A DNA stretch of 64,000 bases, taken from JBKQHQ01 sp052148715. Its GTDB lineage: Bacteria > Pseudomonadota > Alphaproteobacteria > Rhizobiales > Xanthobacteraceae. Below, piece after piece: positions 1 through 7,664 of the stretch. The position numbers and the translations under genes are program-made. The stretch's first letter is position 1, and each line of letters begins with the position of its first letter. A model generated the notes under the pieces. That model did no database searches, had not been told where the DNA came from, and saw nothing but the letters and a program-made list of their open reading frames with translations. The DNA lies in NCBI GenBank assembly GCA_052148715.1, contig JBKQHQ010000120.1, positions 1-64,000 of the forward strand. The letters run 5' to 3'.

Positions 1-8
1 CCCCCATC

Positions 9-584
9 ATGGACACGCTGCCTCCGCCGCCTCCCGTTGAGATTCAACGTCCGGCTCCCGCTCCAGGACGAGCGGCGGCCGGAGAAGTCAGGTTTATCAG
101 TTACACGACCGGATATGCCTCGGGCGATAACACCCCGCCCGGCTCCACGAGCGTGACCATCGGCAATCTCTCAGGCCGAGCCGGCGGAAAAGGGACCTAT
201 GACGACCCAATAACGCTCGCGGTCGGCCACAGCATCATCAAGGGCGCCGACATCCCCGATTATCCCGCGGGGACCAAATTCTACATTCCCAACCTTCGCA
301 AATATTTCGCCGCGCTAGACACCTGCGGGGACGGGGACCTTCCGCAAAACGGTCCATGCCACACCGGCTATCAGGGGCGCGTGTGGTTGGATCTCTACAT
401 CGGCAACGTCGGCGGCGATGCGGCGACCGATTGCGAGAACGACGTTACGGGTCTCCATCTGGTGATCCAGAATCCCGCCTCGAACTACGCTGTGGTTCCA
501 GGTCCGGTGTTCGGCAACGGCTGCGCCCGCTATGGCGAGGAAGTGCTGCTCGGAGCGCCCGCCAAGGTCACGTCGACCCGGTAG
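9..584 (+). CDS. Secreted 3D/expansin-like (double-psi barrel) protein, possibly 5'-truncated
   Basis: The 191-residue product opens with a proline-rich stretch (residues 4-18). It is followed by a cysteine-bearing domain with YPAGTKFYIPNLRKYF, ALDTCGDGD, GRVWLDLYIG and DCENDVTG. This order (G-T-K-hydrophobic-P, then D-T, then a D-L-Y-I-G strand) is that of the 3D / RlpA-expansin double-psi beta-barrel fold found in wall-active or secreted proteins. No signal peptide is visible and no stop lies upstream in frame inside the window, so the true start may be outside it and the proline-rich part may be a linker. A catalytic role is not claimed. Confidence 0.55.
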   Translation: MDTLPPPPPVEIQRPAPAPGRAAAGEVRFISYTTGYASGDNTPPGSTSVTIGNLSGRAGGKGTYDDPITLAVGHSIIKGADIPDYPAGTKFYIPNLRKYFAALDTCGDGDLPQNGPCHTGYQGRVWLDLYIGNVGGDAATDCENDVTGLHLVIQNPASNYAVVPGPVFGNGCARYGEEVLLGAPAKVTSTR

Positions 585-932
585 TCTGAGCGCCCATTGC
601 GCATCGCCATGCCGAGGCTCGACATCGGATCATATGGCGCCCTTCGCCAGGCTTCAGAGCGAGCGAAGGTCAGCATGACATCTGTCGCGTAGAGCAAAAA
701 AACTACCGCGACACCGCGCGGTCGGGCCGCTTCAGCCTTTCGTCCCCGCGCAAACAAAAGTGGCAGGACCTACAGCCTGTCGCACTTATCGCTCCTGCGA
801 CCGGTGTTGTGTCGAACCCCTTGCGCCGGGGCTTGAGACATTCCCGCACCGCAGAAATACGGACTTGGGTAATCACTATTTATCAACGATGACGCCTCAT
901 CCTCGGCCCCGACAAGCGGAAAGGGACTCAGC
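585..932. other. Gene-poor spacer
   Basis: About 350 bases between the 3D-like gene and a chemotaxis-receptor remnant. I see no convincing coding frame, RNA or repeat here; short open frames on both strands look like GC-driven shadows. Confidence 0.5.
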
Positions 933-1259
933 GTGATCAAGCGCTTCTCGACCAAACAGGCGGTGGAGGCGATCGCCGCAATTGTCACGACCATGGCGGA
1001 CGTGGAGACCTACACGGCCTCCATTTCGGCTGCCGTCGAGGAGCAGCACTCCGCGACCAGCGAAATCTCGCGCAGCATTCAACAGACTGCGCAACGCTCA
1101 AGCGAGCTCAATGGCGAGTTCGCGCAGGTGAGCCAGACAATCGGCGACACCAACCGGACGGCGGCAAGGCTTGGTGACGCGACCGCGGTGCTGACCCGCG
1201 AATCCGAGGAGTTGGACCGCGAGGTCGGCGCCTTTCTACGCGGCGTCGCCGCGGCTTAA
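933..1259 (+). pseudogene. Remnant of a methyl-accepting chemotaxis protein (3' end only)
   Basis: From about residue 9 the frame reads as the last part of an MCP cytoplasmic signalling domain: a heptad-rich helix containing ISAAVEEQHSATSEISRSI, the usual AVEEQ-x-AT-x-EI signature, then a Q/A/S-rich coiled coil and a C-terminal tail. The membrane segments, the HAMP domain and the conserved hairpin tip that precede this in a receptor of 500 or more residues are absent upstream. This is therefore a 5'-truncated fragment, unlikely to function as a receptor. The GTG used as start is only the first one available. Confidence 0.65.
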
Positions 1260-1595
1260 TATCTTAACTGTGGTGGGGCGACCGGCGGGTCGCGTGTGCC
1301 TAACAGAGAAAGTCTGGCCGACGGATTGCGCCCTGTTTACCACAAGATTGTCGACCACTGCTGCTACGCCGCGAATACGCTGATCGATCAGCCCTTGTAA
1401 AATCATGTCCATCGCCCACTGCTCACCCCTCGGCGCTCCGCACCGACCGGGTCCGCGTCCTTTTCGCGAAACGAACCCTTCAGTGCGGAACGCACTGCCC
1501 GGACCTTTAGCGGCTGACGTAGCCGTCCCCGGGCGGACCAAAAGAGATGAAGGCCCCCGGGAGGCCACCGGGGTCCTGATGGCTCTTTGTGTAGA
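1260..1595. other. Intergenic spacer between convergent remnants
   Basis: No gene supported. The only structure seen is the hairpin at 1552-1576, placed to terminate the minus-strand barrel pseudogene. Confidence 0.5.
1552..1576 (-). terminator. Probable hairpin terminator of the minus-strand barrel pseudogene
   Basis: Nine-base arms GGCCCCCGG (1552-1560) and CCGGGGTCC (1568-1576), with one mismatched pair, enclose a 7-base loop. On the minus strand a moderately T-rich tract follows. It lies about 20 bases beyond the stop at 1596. Confidence 0.5.
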
Positions 1596-2393
1596 TCAGA
1601 AGCGATAGTTAAGGCCGACGCGTGCGATGTCAGCCTCGAGGCCGATACTGTGAAACATCGGTTGGGCCGGCACATTTACGAAAGTGCCGGTCGCCGCTAC
1701 GGCACCGAAATTAACGTAGAGATACTCGGTTTTTAGAGTCCAGTTGCCCCATAGTCCGGCCTCGACGCCAAAGCCCACCGTATAGCCGGTCTTACTGTTA
1801 GAGAACGATACGGCCTCTCCCCCGCCATTACCAGTATCGGCGAACGAGAAGTTAGCGTTCAGAGTGGTAAAGGCGGCGCCCCCGGTGACGTAGAACAACC
1901 AATTATCGGCCGCATAGCCGACACGCCCGCGTGCGGTGGCCAGCCAACTCGTGTTGGCCGACGAATTGATTGTGAAGTCAGTAGGAGCGAAGCCCGGATA
2001 GACGATCGGGCCGGTGACTGCGCTGCCGCTCAGGCGGAACGATTCAATATCGCCTTCGAGGCCGAACACGAATTTGCCCAGCTGCAAATTATAGCCAGCC
2101 TCAAAGCCGCTGGTGAGACCGCCCGGATTGATTCTCTGCGCACCGGCGGTACTGACGGCGGACACGACGGCGCTATTAGGAAAATATGAGCCGTTCAGCA
2201 CCGTCGAGGTCGATGCGCCAAAGTTCTCCTACGCCCCACCTACGTTGCCGCCGATATAGAATCCAGTCCAATTGTAGGCTGCAACGTAGGGCGGGGCCGT
2301 GGGGTAGACCGGCGCCCGGGCAGAGGGCAGGTCAGCAGCCGCAGCGCCGCCCACGGCCAAGGCCATTGCCGTTCCAAGCAGCAGCTTTTTCAC
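1596..2393 (-). pseudogene. Omp31-type outer-membrane beta-barrel gene broken by an in-frame amber codon
   Basis: Reading starts at GTG 2393, just after an AGGGGG ribosome site, with a signal peptide (VKKLLLGTAMALAVGGAAAA, then D) almost identical in pattern to the intact paralogue at 3677. The frame continues through YNWTGFYIGGNVGGA and then meets TAG at 2229-2231 (codon 55). It resumes in the same frame with ENFGAS and runs 209 further codons to a proper barrel end, VGLNYRF. In the family this position is usually an aromatic residue after GG-A/S, so a TGG to TAG change is the simplest explanation. The remainder is undamaged: alternating strands, EYLYVNFG near the end and a terminal Phe, which suggests a recent loss. 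The 201-codon frame from GTG 2201 would lack a signal peptide. Confidence 0.8.
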
Positions 2394-2730
2394 TACGCCC
2401 CCTAACTGGGTCTATCCGACGCCACGTCGGTCCACGCTAAGAGTGCATCAATACCTGAGTCGGCAAATTACTGCTGCCCCGAGAATGCAAAACTCACAGG
2501 TCGTCAACCGGTGTTTGGAATGACTGTTCAGTGGCACGAAATTGAGTGCAGCCGAAACGGACTGAGTACAGCCTCTTTTAACTAGAGCCACTCTCCGAAA
2601 AAATGCTCGCGAACCAATCCATAAACTCCTCTAAAGCTTCTCGACCCATATACGCGATCGCGGACTCCGTTGTCAGGATGCGCTTGCCTCGTGCGACGCC
2701 CAGGGCGAAGGCATTGAAGGATGCGCACGT
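2394..2730. other. Upstream region of the barrel pseudogene; no gene seen
   Basis: Contains the ribosome site for the minus-strand pseudogene (about 2396-2403) and presumably its promoter, which I cannot place confidently. Short frames on both strands in 2578-2800 are not convincing. Confidence 0.4.
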
Positions 2731-2734
2731 CCTC

Positions 2735-3057
2735 CACCGGCACGTCCAGCTTGTGCTCACCGATCGCTCGTCGCTGACCGCAGGACTGACCACGGCGTAT
2801 TGTCAGGCCGCGTGTGGCGCTTGGCGGACCTCGGCGCGAAGCAGTCGATGCTGCTGGCGGGTCCCGGCCGGGGCAACAGGCCCTCCCAGCTGGTCCGGCA
2901 TGCCATCGCGCAAGGCCGCCTAAAAGTGATTCAACCAACGGAGTTCGACTCGAGAGTTGCACAACTCGTCATGTGCAGAGCCTACATCGCTGACCGTCGG
3001 CTAGGCCCGGCGGGGCAGTGGAAGATCGAACATTTGTCCGCTGTTATCGGCAGTTAG
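2735..3057 (+). pseudogene. LysR-family regulator remnant (effector-domain C-terminus, frameshifted)
   Basis: Two adjacent frames together spell a LysR substrate-binding domain C-terminus. The first gives HVQLVLTDRSSLTAGL from 2741. After a one-base loss near 2788 the other frame gives GRVWRLADLGAKQSMLLAGP and a later SQLVRHAIAQGRLKVI, the usual '(W)RLADLGAK-x6-AG-x-G-x3-P-x2-LV-x3-L-x2-GRL' ending. Putting back one G after GGACTG restores LDHGVLSGR, as in intact relatives. No helix-turn-helix region is found upstream. It is a dead fragment, like the other remnants in this first 3 kb. Confidence 0.7.
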
Positions 3058-3676
3058 GCACCGAACACATGCATCTCACCATGTCGCTTATTGTGAAGGT
3101 TTTTTTCAGATGCTGGCCGTTCGCGAAGGTTCGGCTGGCACCGGCGGCCGACGTCTGAAAGCCTCCCAGGGAGATATTATGGGACCGCTGTGAGGATATT
3201 GCGTCCATCGGGCTGATGTGAACCGATGGAGCCCCCATGCTTCCCGCCCGACAGCGCCGAAATCTCCCGAGGAAAGTCCCGAGGCGAGTTTACCGATGCG
3301 GCCTAATTCATTGAGCTTGCGCGGAAACCGGCTCGCGGCCTCCTGACCGACTAGGGTCCCAAGTTCAAATCTCGGCGCTCCGACCAGCAACCCCCTTGAG
3401 CTTAGCCCGTAGCGTCGCCGCTGTTCCGACTTTTCGGCTCGGCGTGTTCCGACTTTTGCGCCCGTTACGTTCCAAAGCGAAACGAAGCGGTCATTTTGTG
3501 ACCCGCGCGAGCGCCCCGCCAACCAGCGTATCGCTCGACCACGCCCTCCCGCAGCGCAGGCTGGCGTCACGCTAGCATCATTTTTTTTGGTTGTGAGTGG
3601 TGTATTATTACCACAGACGACTCACTCACGAAGGTATTCATTTACCGATCCAACCAGCGTGCTTAAGGGGGGTCGC
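3058..3676. other. Non-coding stretch holding a tRNA 3' end and the barrel-gene leader
   Basis: No gene supported over about 620 bases. It contains the isolated tRNA 3' fragment (3354-3386). Its last 90 bases lead into the barrel gene at 3677. Confidence 0.5.
3354..3386 (+). other. Isolated 3' end of a tRNA (T-arm, acceptor strand, CCA); possible attachment site
   Basis: T-stem CCAAG (3359-3363), T-loop TTCAAAT (3364-3370), returning stem CTCGG (3371-3375, one mismatch), acceptor strand CGCTCCG (3376-3382), discriminator A and encoded CCA (3384-3386). The matching 5' acceptor strand CGGAGCG with D-arm is not found in the preceding 150 bases, so the tRNA is not complete. CGGAGCG acceptors fit tRNA-Pro, but identity cannot be settled without the anticodon arm. 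Antisense translation gives the well-known artefact peptide GAPRFELGT. Such 3' halves are typically left or created by integrating elements. Confidence 0.65.
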
Positions 3677-4417
3677 ATGAAAAAGCTACTACTCGGAACC
3701 GCAATGTCGGTGGCTCTGGCGGCATCGGCCAGTGCAGCAGACATGTACGTTAAGGCGCCGCTTTACAATTGGACCGGCTTCTATGTCGGCGGCAACGTCG
3801 GCTACAGCTGGGGTAACTCGAACACGACCGTCGATTTCTACGACAGCGTCACCGGGGCGCTGTTGGCTTCGACCAACGGTTCCTTTGGAATGGACGGGGT
3901 GGTCGGGGGTGGCCAAGCCGGTTACAACTGGCAAACTGGGAAATGGGTGTGGGGGCTTGAAGCCGATCTCCAAGCCTCAGGCCACCAGGGAAGCGCGACC
4001 TTCGCCTGTGGTGCCGCCTGTCCCCTTCCCGGCACTACGGCGACGATCGATGAGAAGCTCGAGTGGTTTGGGACGGCACGCGCTCGTCTAGGGTACACCG
4101 TGACGCCAACGGTTCTGGTCTATGCAACCGGCGGCTTGGCTTATGGCGAAATCTCAATGAACGGCTTGGGCTCTCCTACCCCAAACACGCTCTCTGTCAG
4201 TACATTGCGGGCAGGGTGGACCGTCGGTGGCGGCATCGAGGCGGCGCTGGGCCGGGGTTGGACTGGAAAGATCGAGTACCTCTACATGGACCTCGGCTCC
4301 GTTTACGGCAACGACGCTGTTGCTCCTCCTCCTCCTCCGGTGCATCCGACAGGTTTCTCTGCTGGATCTGGGATCACCGACAACATTTTGCGGGTCGGCG
4401 CGAACTACCGGTTCTGA
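3677..4417 (+). CDS. Omp31/RopB-like outer-membrane beta-barrel protein
   Basis: A 246-residue protein with a Sec signal peptide (MKKLLLGTAMSVALAASASA, cleavage near residue 20-21). The mature part starts with the family signature YNWTGFYVGGNVGYSWG, followed by strand repeats such as GGQAGYNW, WGLEADLQ, ARARLGYT, YATGGLAYG and KIEYLYMDLGS. It ends in ILRVGANYRF with the terminal Phe needed for BAM-dependent insertion. This is the 8-strand OmpA-like/Omp31 fold common in Rhizobiales. The ATG at 3677 follows AAGGGGGG and is preferred over the longer in-frame start at 3587. It is the intact relative of the broken copy at 1596-2393 and is followed by a strong terminator. Confidence 0.9.
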   Translation: MKKLLLGTAMSVALAASASAADMYVKAPLYNWTGFYVGGNVGYSWGNSNTTVDFYDSVTGALLASTNGSFGMDGVVGGGQAGYNWQTGKWVWGLEADLQASGHQGSATFACGAACPLPGTTATIDEKLEWFGTARARLGYTVTPTVLVYATGGLAYGEISMNGLGSPTPNTLSVSTLRAGWTVGGGIEAALGRGWTGKIEYLYMDLGSVYGNDAVAPPPPPVHPTGFSAGSGITDNILRVGANYRF

Positions 4418-4437
4418 TACTCGCACTGTTATCTTCA

Positions 4438-4459
4438 GCCCCGCTCCGGCGGGGCTTTT
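4438..4459 (+). terminator. Rho-independent terminator
   Basis: Perfect 7-bp stem GCCCCGC (4438-4444) / GCGGGGC (4449-4455), loop TCCG, followed by TTTT. It lies 20 bases after the barrel-gene stop. Confidence 0.9.
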
Positions 4460-4675
4460 GATTCGTCCGCCCGACTCACCCCGCCGGCCTCGCTGGCAAG
4501 CACCTACCTCAAGGTCACTTGCGAGAAATGCGGCGCCATGGCCACGCTCAAAGTGGCGATCCTCGCTACAACCGCAGCGCCCGCCGCTAATCTGAAAATC
4601 AGCCGGCAACCCGGCGCCACAGCCGACGGCCGACGCCCCTGCATGCGAGTTCACGACCCCCGCCGGCGCCACGGC

Positions 4676-4939
4676 TCATTGCTGCGATGGTTTTCGCTTT
4701 CCAACCTGAGGCGACCTTCGCAGGCGTACGCCTGGCCCTCCCCCGTTCGCGTCGATGAACTCGACGCCTGCGGTCTCGAGAGCGCGTCTTATGACCTCTA
4801 AGGTCGATCGACGTGGCTCGTGAACGCCGGCCTCCAGTTGTCGCACCGTCACAATGCCGACCAAGGCCTTATCGGCTAAGTCCTGCTGGCTCCAATCAAG
4901 AAGGCCGCGTGCGGCCCTACACTGATGCGGCGTAATCAT
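4676..4939 (-). CDS. Small XRE-family HTH regulator
   Basis: An 87-residue protein if started at ATG 4939; longer starts at 5002 (TTG) and 4969 exist but lack better ribosome sites. It opens MITPHQCRAARGLLDWSQQD and continues to EAGVHEPRRSTLEVIRRAL and FIDANGGGPGVRLR. This is the compact XRE/Cro helix-turn-helix protein frequent in Rhizobiales, with the recognition helix around residues 25-45. It is divergent from the YqaJ/ERF recombination genes, the arrangement of a phage-type repressor controlling a recombination operon. One of two copies of an 11-base repeat overlaps its start codon, consistent with self-repression. Confidence 0.75.
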   Translation of the reverse strand: MITPHQCRAARGLLDWSQQDLADKALVGIVTVRQLEAGVHEPRRSTLEVIRRALETAGVEFIDANGGGPGVRLRRSPQVGKRKPSQQ

Positions 4940-5025
4940 TTGCGACAGATACGCCGGAAATGGCGATTCCATCAATTGTGTCGAAAATCGATTGACTCGC
5001 AAATATATCTATTATAATCATTTGC
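4933..5025. promoter_or_regulatory. Repeated site TAATCATTTGC in the XRE-YqaJ divergent region (candidate operators)
   Basis: TAATCATTTGC occurs at 4933-4943, over the XRE start codon, and again at 5015-5025. An inverted half-site GCAAAT lies at 4999-5004. The surrounding 5000-5045 segment is strikingly AT-rich for this genome, as expected of a promoter. Assignment as the binding site of the adjacent XRE protein is inference. Confidence 0.4.
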
Positions 5026-5058
5026 ATCTATATTCGATATTTTGGAGGCAAAAGGAAG

Positions 5059-5892
5059 ATGGCAAACAAATCCATTATTAGGTGTTCGCAGCAAGAACGA
5101 CGTGATTTCATTGGCGGTTCCGATGCTCGCATCATCATGGGCACCGACGAAGCCGCCCTCCTTCGCCTGTGGCAGGAGAAGCGGAGCGAGGTCGAGCCGG
5201 AGGACCTGTCCGGCAACCTCATTGTCCAGCTCGGTCTCGTGACCGAGCCCCTCAATCGGCACTGGTACGAGCGCAACACCGGACAGGCCATCAAGGACGT
5301 GCAGCGTCGAGCGCAGCATCCGGTGGTGCGGTGGATGGCGGCAACCCTCGACGGCGTCGTTGACGGCACCGGAGCCGTGTTCGAGGCCAAGTTCATGCTG
5401 CCGTGGTCGTTCTCGGAGGAAACGGCGGCCGAAAAACACATGGCGCAGCTCCAGCACAATATGTGGGTGGTCAATACCAAGACCGCGGTGCTCTCGATTA
5501 TCACTGGTGGCGGCAAATGGGTCGAGATCACCATACCGGCTGATCCGCTCTACCAGCACCTCTTGTTCACCGCCGAGAAAAAGTTCTGGCGCTGCGTGGA
5601 GAGCGGCGAGCCCCCTCGCCTCTTCGGCGTCGAGCCGCCGCGGCCGCGGATCGCGGCGGTGCGGATCGTCGACATGAGCGCGTCCAATGCTTGGGCCGAG
5701 TTTGCCGCCGTGTTCCGGTCGACCCGCGAGGCCTTCGCGGAGCACGAGAAAGCCAAGGCCGAGCTGAAAGGCCTGATGCCCGAGGACGCCAAGGAAGCGA
5801 TCGGCCACGGCATTCGCGCCAAGCGCTCGAAATCGGGTGCGGTGAGCTTCGATCTCGTTGAGGGAAACGGCAGCCATGCACCGCTCCAGTGA
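5059..5892 (+). CDS. YqaJ-family viral-type recombination exonuclease
   Basis: A 277-residue protein of the YqaJ/lambda-exonuclease (PD-(D/E)XK) family, which resects double-stranded DNA to feed an annealing protein. Visible motifs are GGSDARIIMG near the N-terminus (residues 19-28), GLVTEPLNRHWYERNTG (59-75, with the conserved Glu63) and the nuclease core Asp98...Glu109-x-Lys111 (ATLDGVVDGTGAVFEAKF). The C-terminal third is a charged helical tail. A strong AAGGAAG site precedes ATG 5059. Its end overlaps the ERF gene by 17 bases, so the two are translated together as a recombination pair. Confidence 0.85.
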   Translation: MANKSIIRCSQQERRDFIGGSDARIIMGTDEAALLRLWQEKRSEVEPEDLSGNLIVQLGLVTEPLNRHWYERNTGQAIKDVQRRAQHPVVRWMAATLDGVVDGTGAVFEAKFMLPWSFSEETAAEKHMAQLQHNMWVVNTKTAVLSIITGGGKWVEITIPADPLYQHLLFTAEKKFWRCVESGEPPRLFGVEPPRPRIAAVRIVDMSASNAWAEFAAVFRSTREAFAEHEKAKAELKGLMPEDAKEAIGHGIRAKRSKSGAVSFDLVEGNGSHAPLQ

Positions 5893-7159
5893 ATCGATTG
5901 GCGCAATCGCCGGCGCGCTCGCCAAGGCGCAAGCCGAAATGACGAACCCAGAAAAATCGCTTTTGGGCACCATCCGCTCGCCGTTCCCGCGCGAAGGCGA
6001 CCGGACGTTTCGCTATGCTCCGCTATCGAGCGGCCTCGACATCGTGCGCAAGAGCCTTGGCCGGCACGAGATCGCAACCATCCAGACGACCTCCGTCGAC
6101 ACCGAGGCTGGTCTCATCCGCCTCACCACGGTCCTTGCCCACGCCTCCGGCGAATGGGTCTCGTCCGATTGGCTGGTCTGTCCGATCAGCGAAGCCTCGG
6201 CGCCGCATCGCATGGGCGCGGCGCTCACCAATGCGCGCCGCTATGCGCTGTTCACCCTGGTCGGAATCGCCGGAGACGACGACCTCGATGCACCGGACAT
6301 CGGCGCGCAATCCAATCCCAGCAGCGAGCCGCCGCGCCAATCCGACGATCGTGGTCGACCGAACGGGCGCGCCGCTGCTGCCAAACCGCCAATTTACGCC
6401 AGCCGGTTGCCTGCGGTGCCCCCACAGCGCTTTCTCGCCGCTAACCTATCAGCAACTCTTCGCGACAGTCTCGTCGCCGAGCTGGCTTCATTGAATTCGG
6501 CCGATGACGCCGCAGCCTGGGCCCATCGGCGCCTTTCCGCCAAGAACGCGCTGGTGGCAGGCGATGCACAAATCGTCGAGGAGCAATTTCAAACGAAGCT
6601 ATCGGCGCTTGAAAGTGGCGAGCCCGCCAATGGGGCAACCGCCGTGCCGGCGGGCAAGCTTGATGGGAGCGCCAGCGAAAAACCGCCAACCGTGTCTCGC
6701 AAGTCCCAGCGCTCCCGCGAAGTCCGTGCGCTCGGGAAAACGGTCCGCGTGCGCGACAAGGACCACCTGAAATTCGTCTCCCGACAGGCGTGCCTTGTGT
6801 GCGGTCGGGCGCCGTCGGATCCGCATCATCTGCGCTTTACCCAGGCTCGCGCGCTTGGGCGGCGGGTCAGCGACGAGTTCACGGTTCCGGTTTGTCGGAT
6901 CCATCACCGCGAACTGCATCGCCACGCGGACGAGGCCGCGTGGTGGGATCAGGTCAAGATCGATCCTCTCCCCGTTGCGCTCAGGCTCTGGCAGCACTCG
7001 CGGCTCAGCGGGCACGCCGGAGCCAGCACAAGTCAGCAATCCCTGGTTGTGCGGACACCGGATATGTCAGTTCAGGATCATGCCGACGCAAGTTCGACTC
7101 CATCCGCCCAGGCGGGGAGCTCCAGCTCCGAAGATGCAGACGGGCTCATGGTCCGATGA
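5876..7159 (+). CDS. ERF-family single-strand annealing protein fused to an HNH-like zinc domain
   Basis: A 427-residue product from ATG 5876 (GAGGG upstream). The N-terminal ~140 residues are ERF, with SPFPREGDRTFRYAPLSSGL and MGAALTNARRYALFTLVGIAG, the conserved annealase core. A low-complexity, Ala/Pro-rich middle follows. The C-terminus (~residues 300-370) has CLVCGR, DPHHLRF, GRRVSDEFTVPVCRIHHREL and AAWWDQ, a Cys2/His-rich treble-clef like the HNH/DUF968 domain of phage recombination proteins. Annealing proteins are usually shorter (about 200-300 residues), so the fusion is notable. It pairs with the YqaJ exonuclease and overlaps the next fragment by ATGA. Confidence 0.85.
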   Translation: MHRSSESIGAIAGALAKAQAEMTNPEKSLLGTIRSPFPREGDRTFRYAPLSSGLDIVRKSLGRHEIATIQTTSVDTEAGLIRLTTVLAHASGEWVSSDWLVCPISEASAPHRMGAALTNARRYALFTLVGIAGDDDLDAPDIGAQSNPSSEPPRQSDDRGRPNGRAAAAKPPIYASRLPAVPPQRFLAANLSATLRDSLVAELASLNSADDAAAWAHRRLSAKNALVAGDAQIVEEQFQTKLSALESGEPANGATAVPAGKLDGSASEKPPTVSRKSQRSREVRALGKTVRVRDKDHLKFVSRQACLVCGRAPSDPHHLRFTQARALGRRVSDEFTVPVCRIHHRELHRHADEAAWWDQVKIDPLPVALRLWQHSRLSGHAGASTSQQSLVVRTPDMSVQDHADASSTPSAQAGSSSSEDADGLMVR

Positions 7160-7281
7160 CCTCGTTTCGCCAGATCGAGGCCAATCGTCGCAACGCGCTG
7201 CGAAGCACCGGCCCAAGAACCGAACAGGGCAAACCGCAGTCGCGGCGCAAGCACTGCGACAGATCGAGGCAGTTTAGCTAA
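7156..7281 (+). pseudogene. Truncated MTSFRQIEANRRNAL-type protein fragment
   Basis: Forty-one codons starting MTSFRQIEANRRNALRSTGP and continuing RTEQGK. This is the N-terminus of a family scattered through Bradyrhizobium-type genomes, often beside mobile DNA, whose members run to 150-300 residues. After QSRR the frame departs from the usual N-A-(V/L)-R-H-G-L continuation; a one-base change near 7250 would restore it. The start overlaps the ERF stop (ATGA). Likely an inactive 5' stub; the family's function is not known to me. Confidence 0.5.
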
Positions 7282-7664
7282 TGGTAGCGATGAACAATGG
7301 TACCGGCCCAATCCGACCTTCGATATTAGAAATTTGCCTTCGTCTGGTAGTTCCGAGCAGTGTTCGAGCGCCGGAAAGGTATCAGTTCAAAATGCCCTAC
7401 GTCGTCTAATCACTGTGGTCTTTCGGAGCGCTCCGGTTTGGGCGCGGGCGGCGAGCACCACCATCGTAGGGCACCCGAGGCATTCGCCCAACACACCGAT
7501 ATGAAGCACATTGCGAACATCACTAACACACACGCCGGCCCTACCACGAGCCAAATCGGCCACGCTCTCTCCAGCCAATCCTTCACCGACCGCTTCAGCG
7601 CTGGCCAGGAAGCTTCGAGATCGCGCTTCTTGGATTGCATAACGGCGAGGGTCACAGGGCGTCG
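7282..7664. other. Spacer between the recombination module and the glycan block
   Basis: Nothing firmly coding. One weak minus-strand frame with a membrane segment is listed separately. Confidence 0.4.
7410..7640 (-). CDS. Possible small single-pass membrane protein
   Basis: A 76-codon frame from ATG 7640 (or GTG 7655, 81 codons). It has a charged N-terminus (QSKKRDLEASWPALKRSVKD), one hydrophobic segment WPIWLVVGPACVLVMFAM and a proline-rich tail. It starts 10-25 bases beyond the stop of the methyltransferase at 7665 on the same strand, so it could be its last cistron. There is no good ribosome site and no family resemblance; it may be a chance frame. Confidence 0.25.
   Translation of the reverse strand: MQSKKRDLEASWPALKRSVKDWLERAWPIWLVVGPACVLVMFAMCFISVCWANASGALRWWCSPPAPKPERSERPQ

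Noticed and set aside
2582..2962. 126-codon minus frame
   Set aside because: Antisense to the LysR relic; composition is that of a GC-rich shadow and no family resemblance.
3106..3570. 154-codon minus-strand frame with GAPRFELGT
   Set aside because: The peptide is the known artefact of translating a tRNA 3' end in antisense; it coincides with 3354-3386.
4972..5973. 333-codon minus frame
   Set aside because: Antisense to the YqaJ exonuclease gene, which has clear motifs and a ribosome site.
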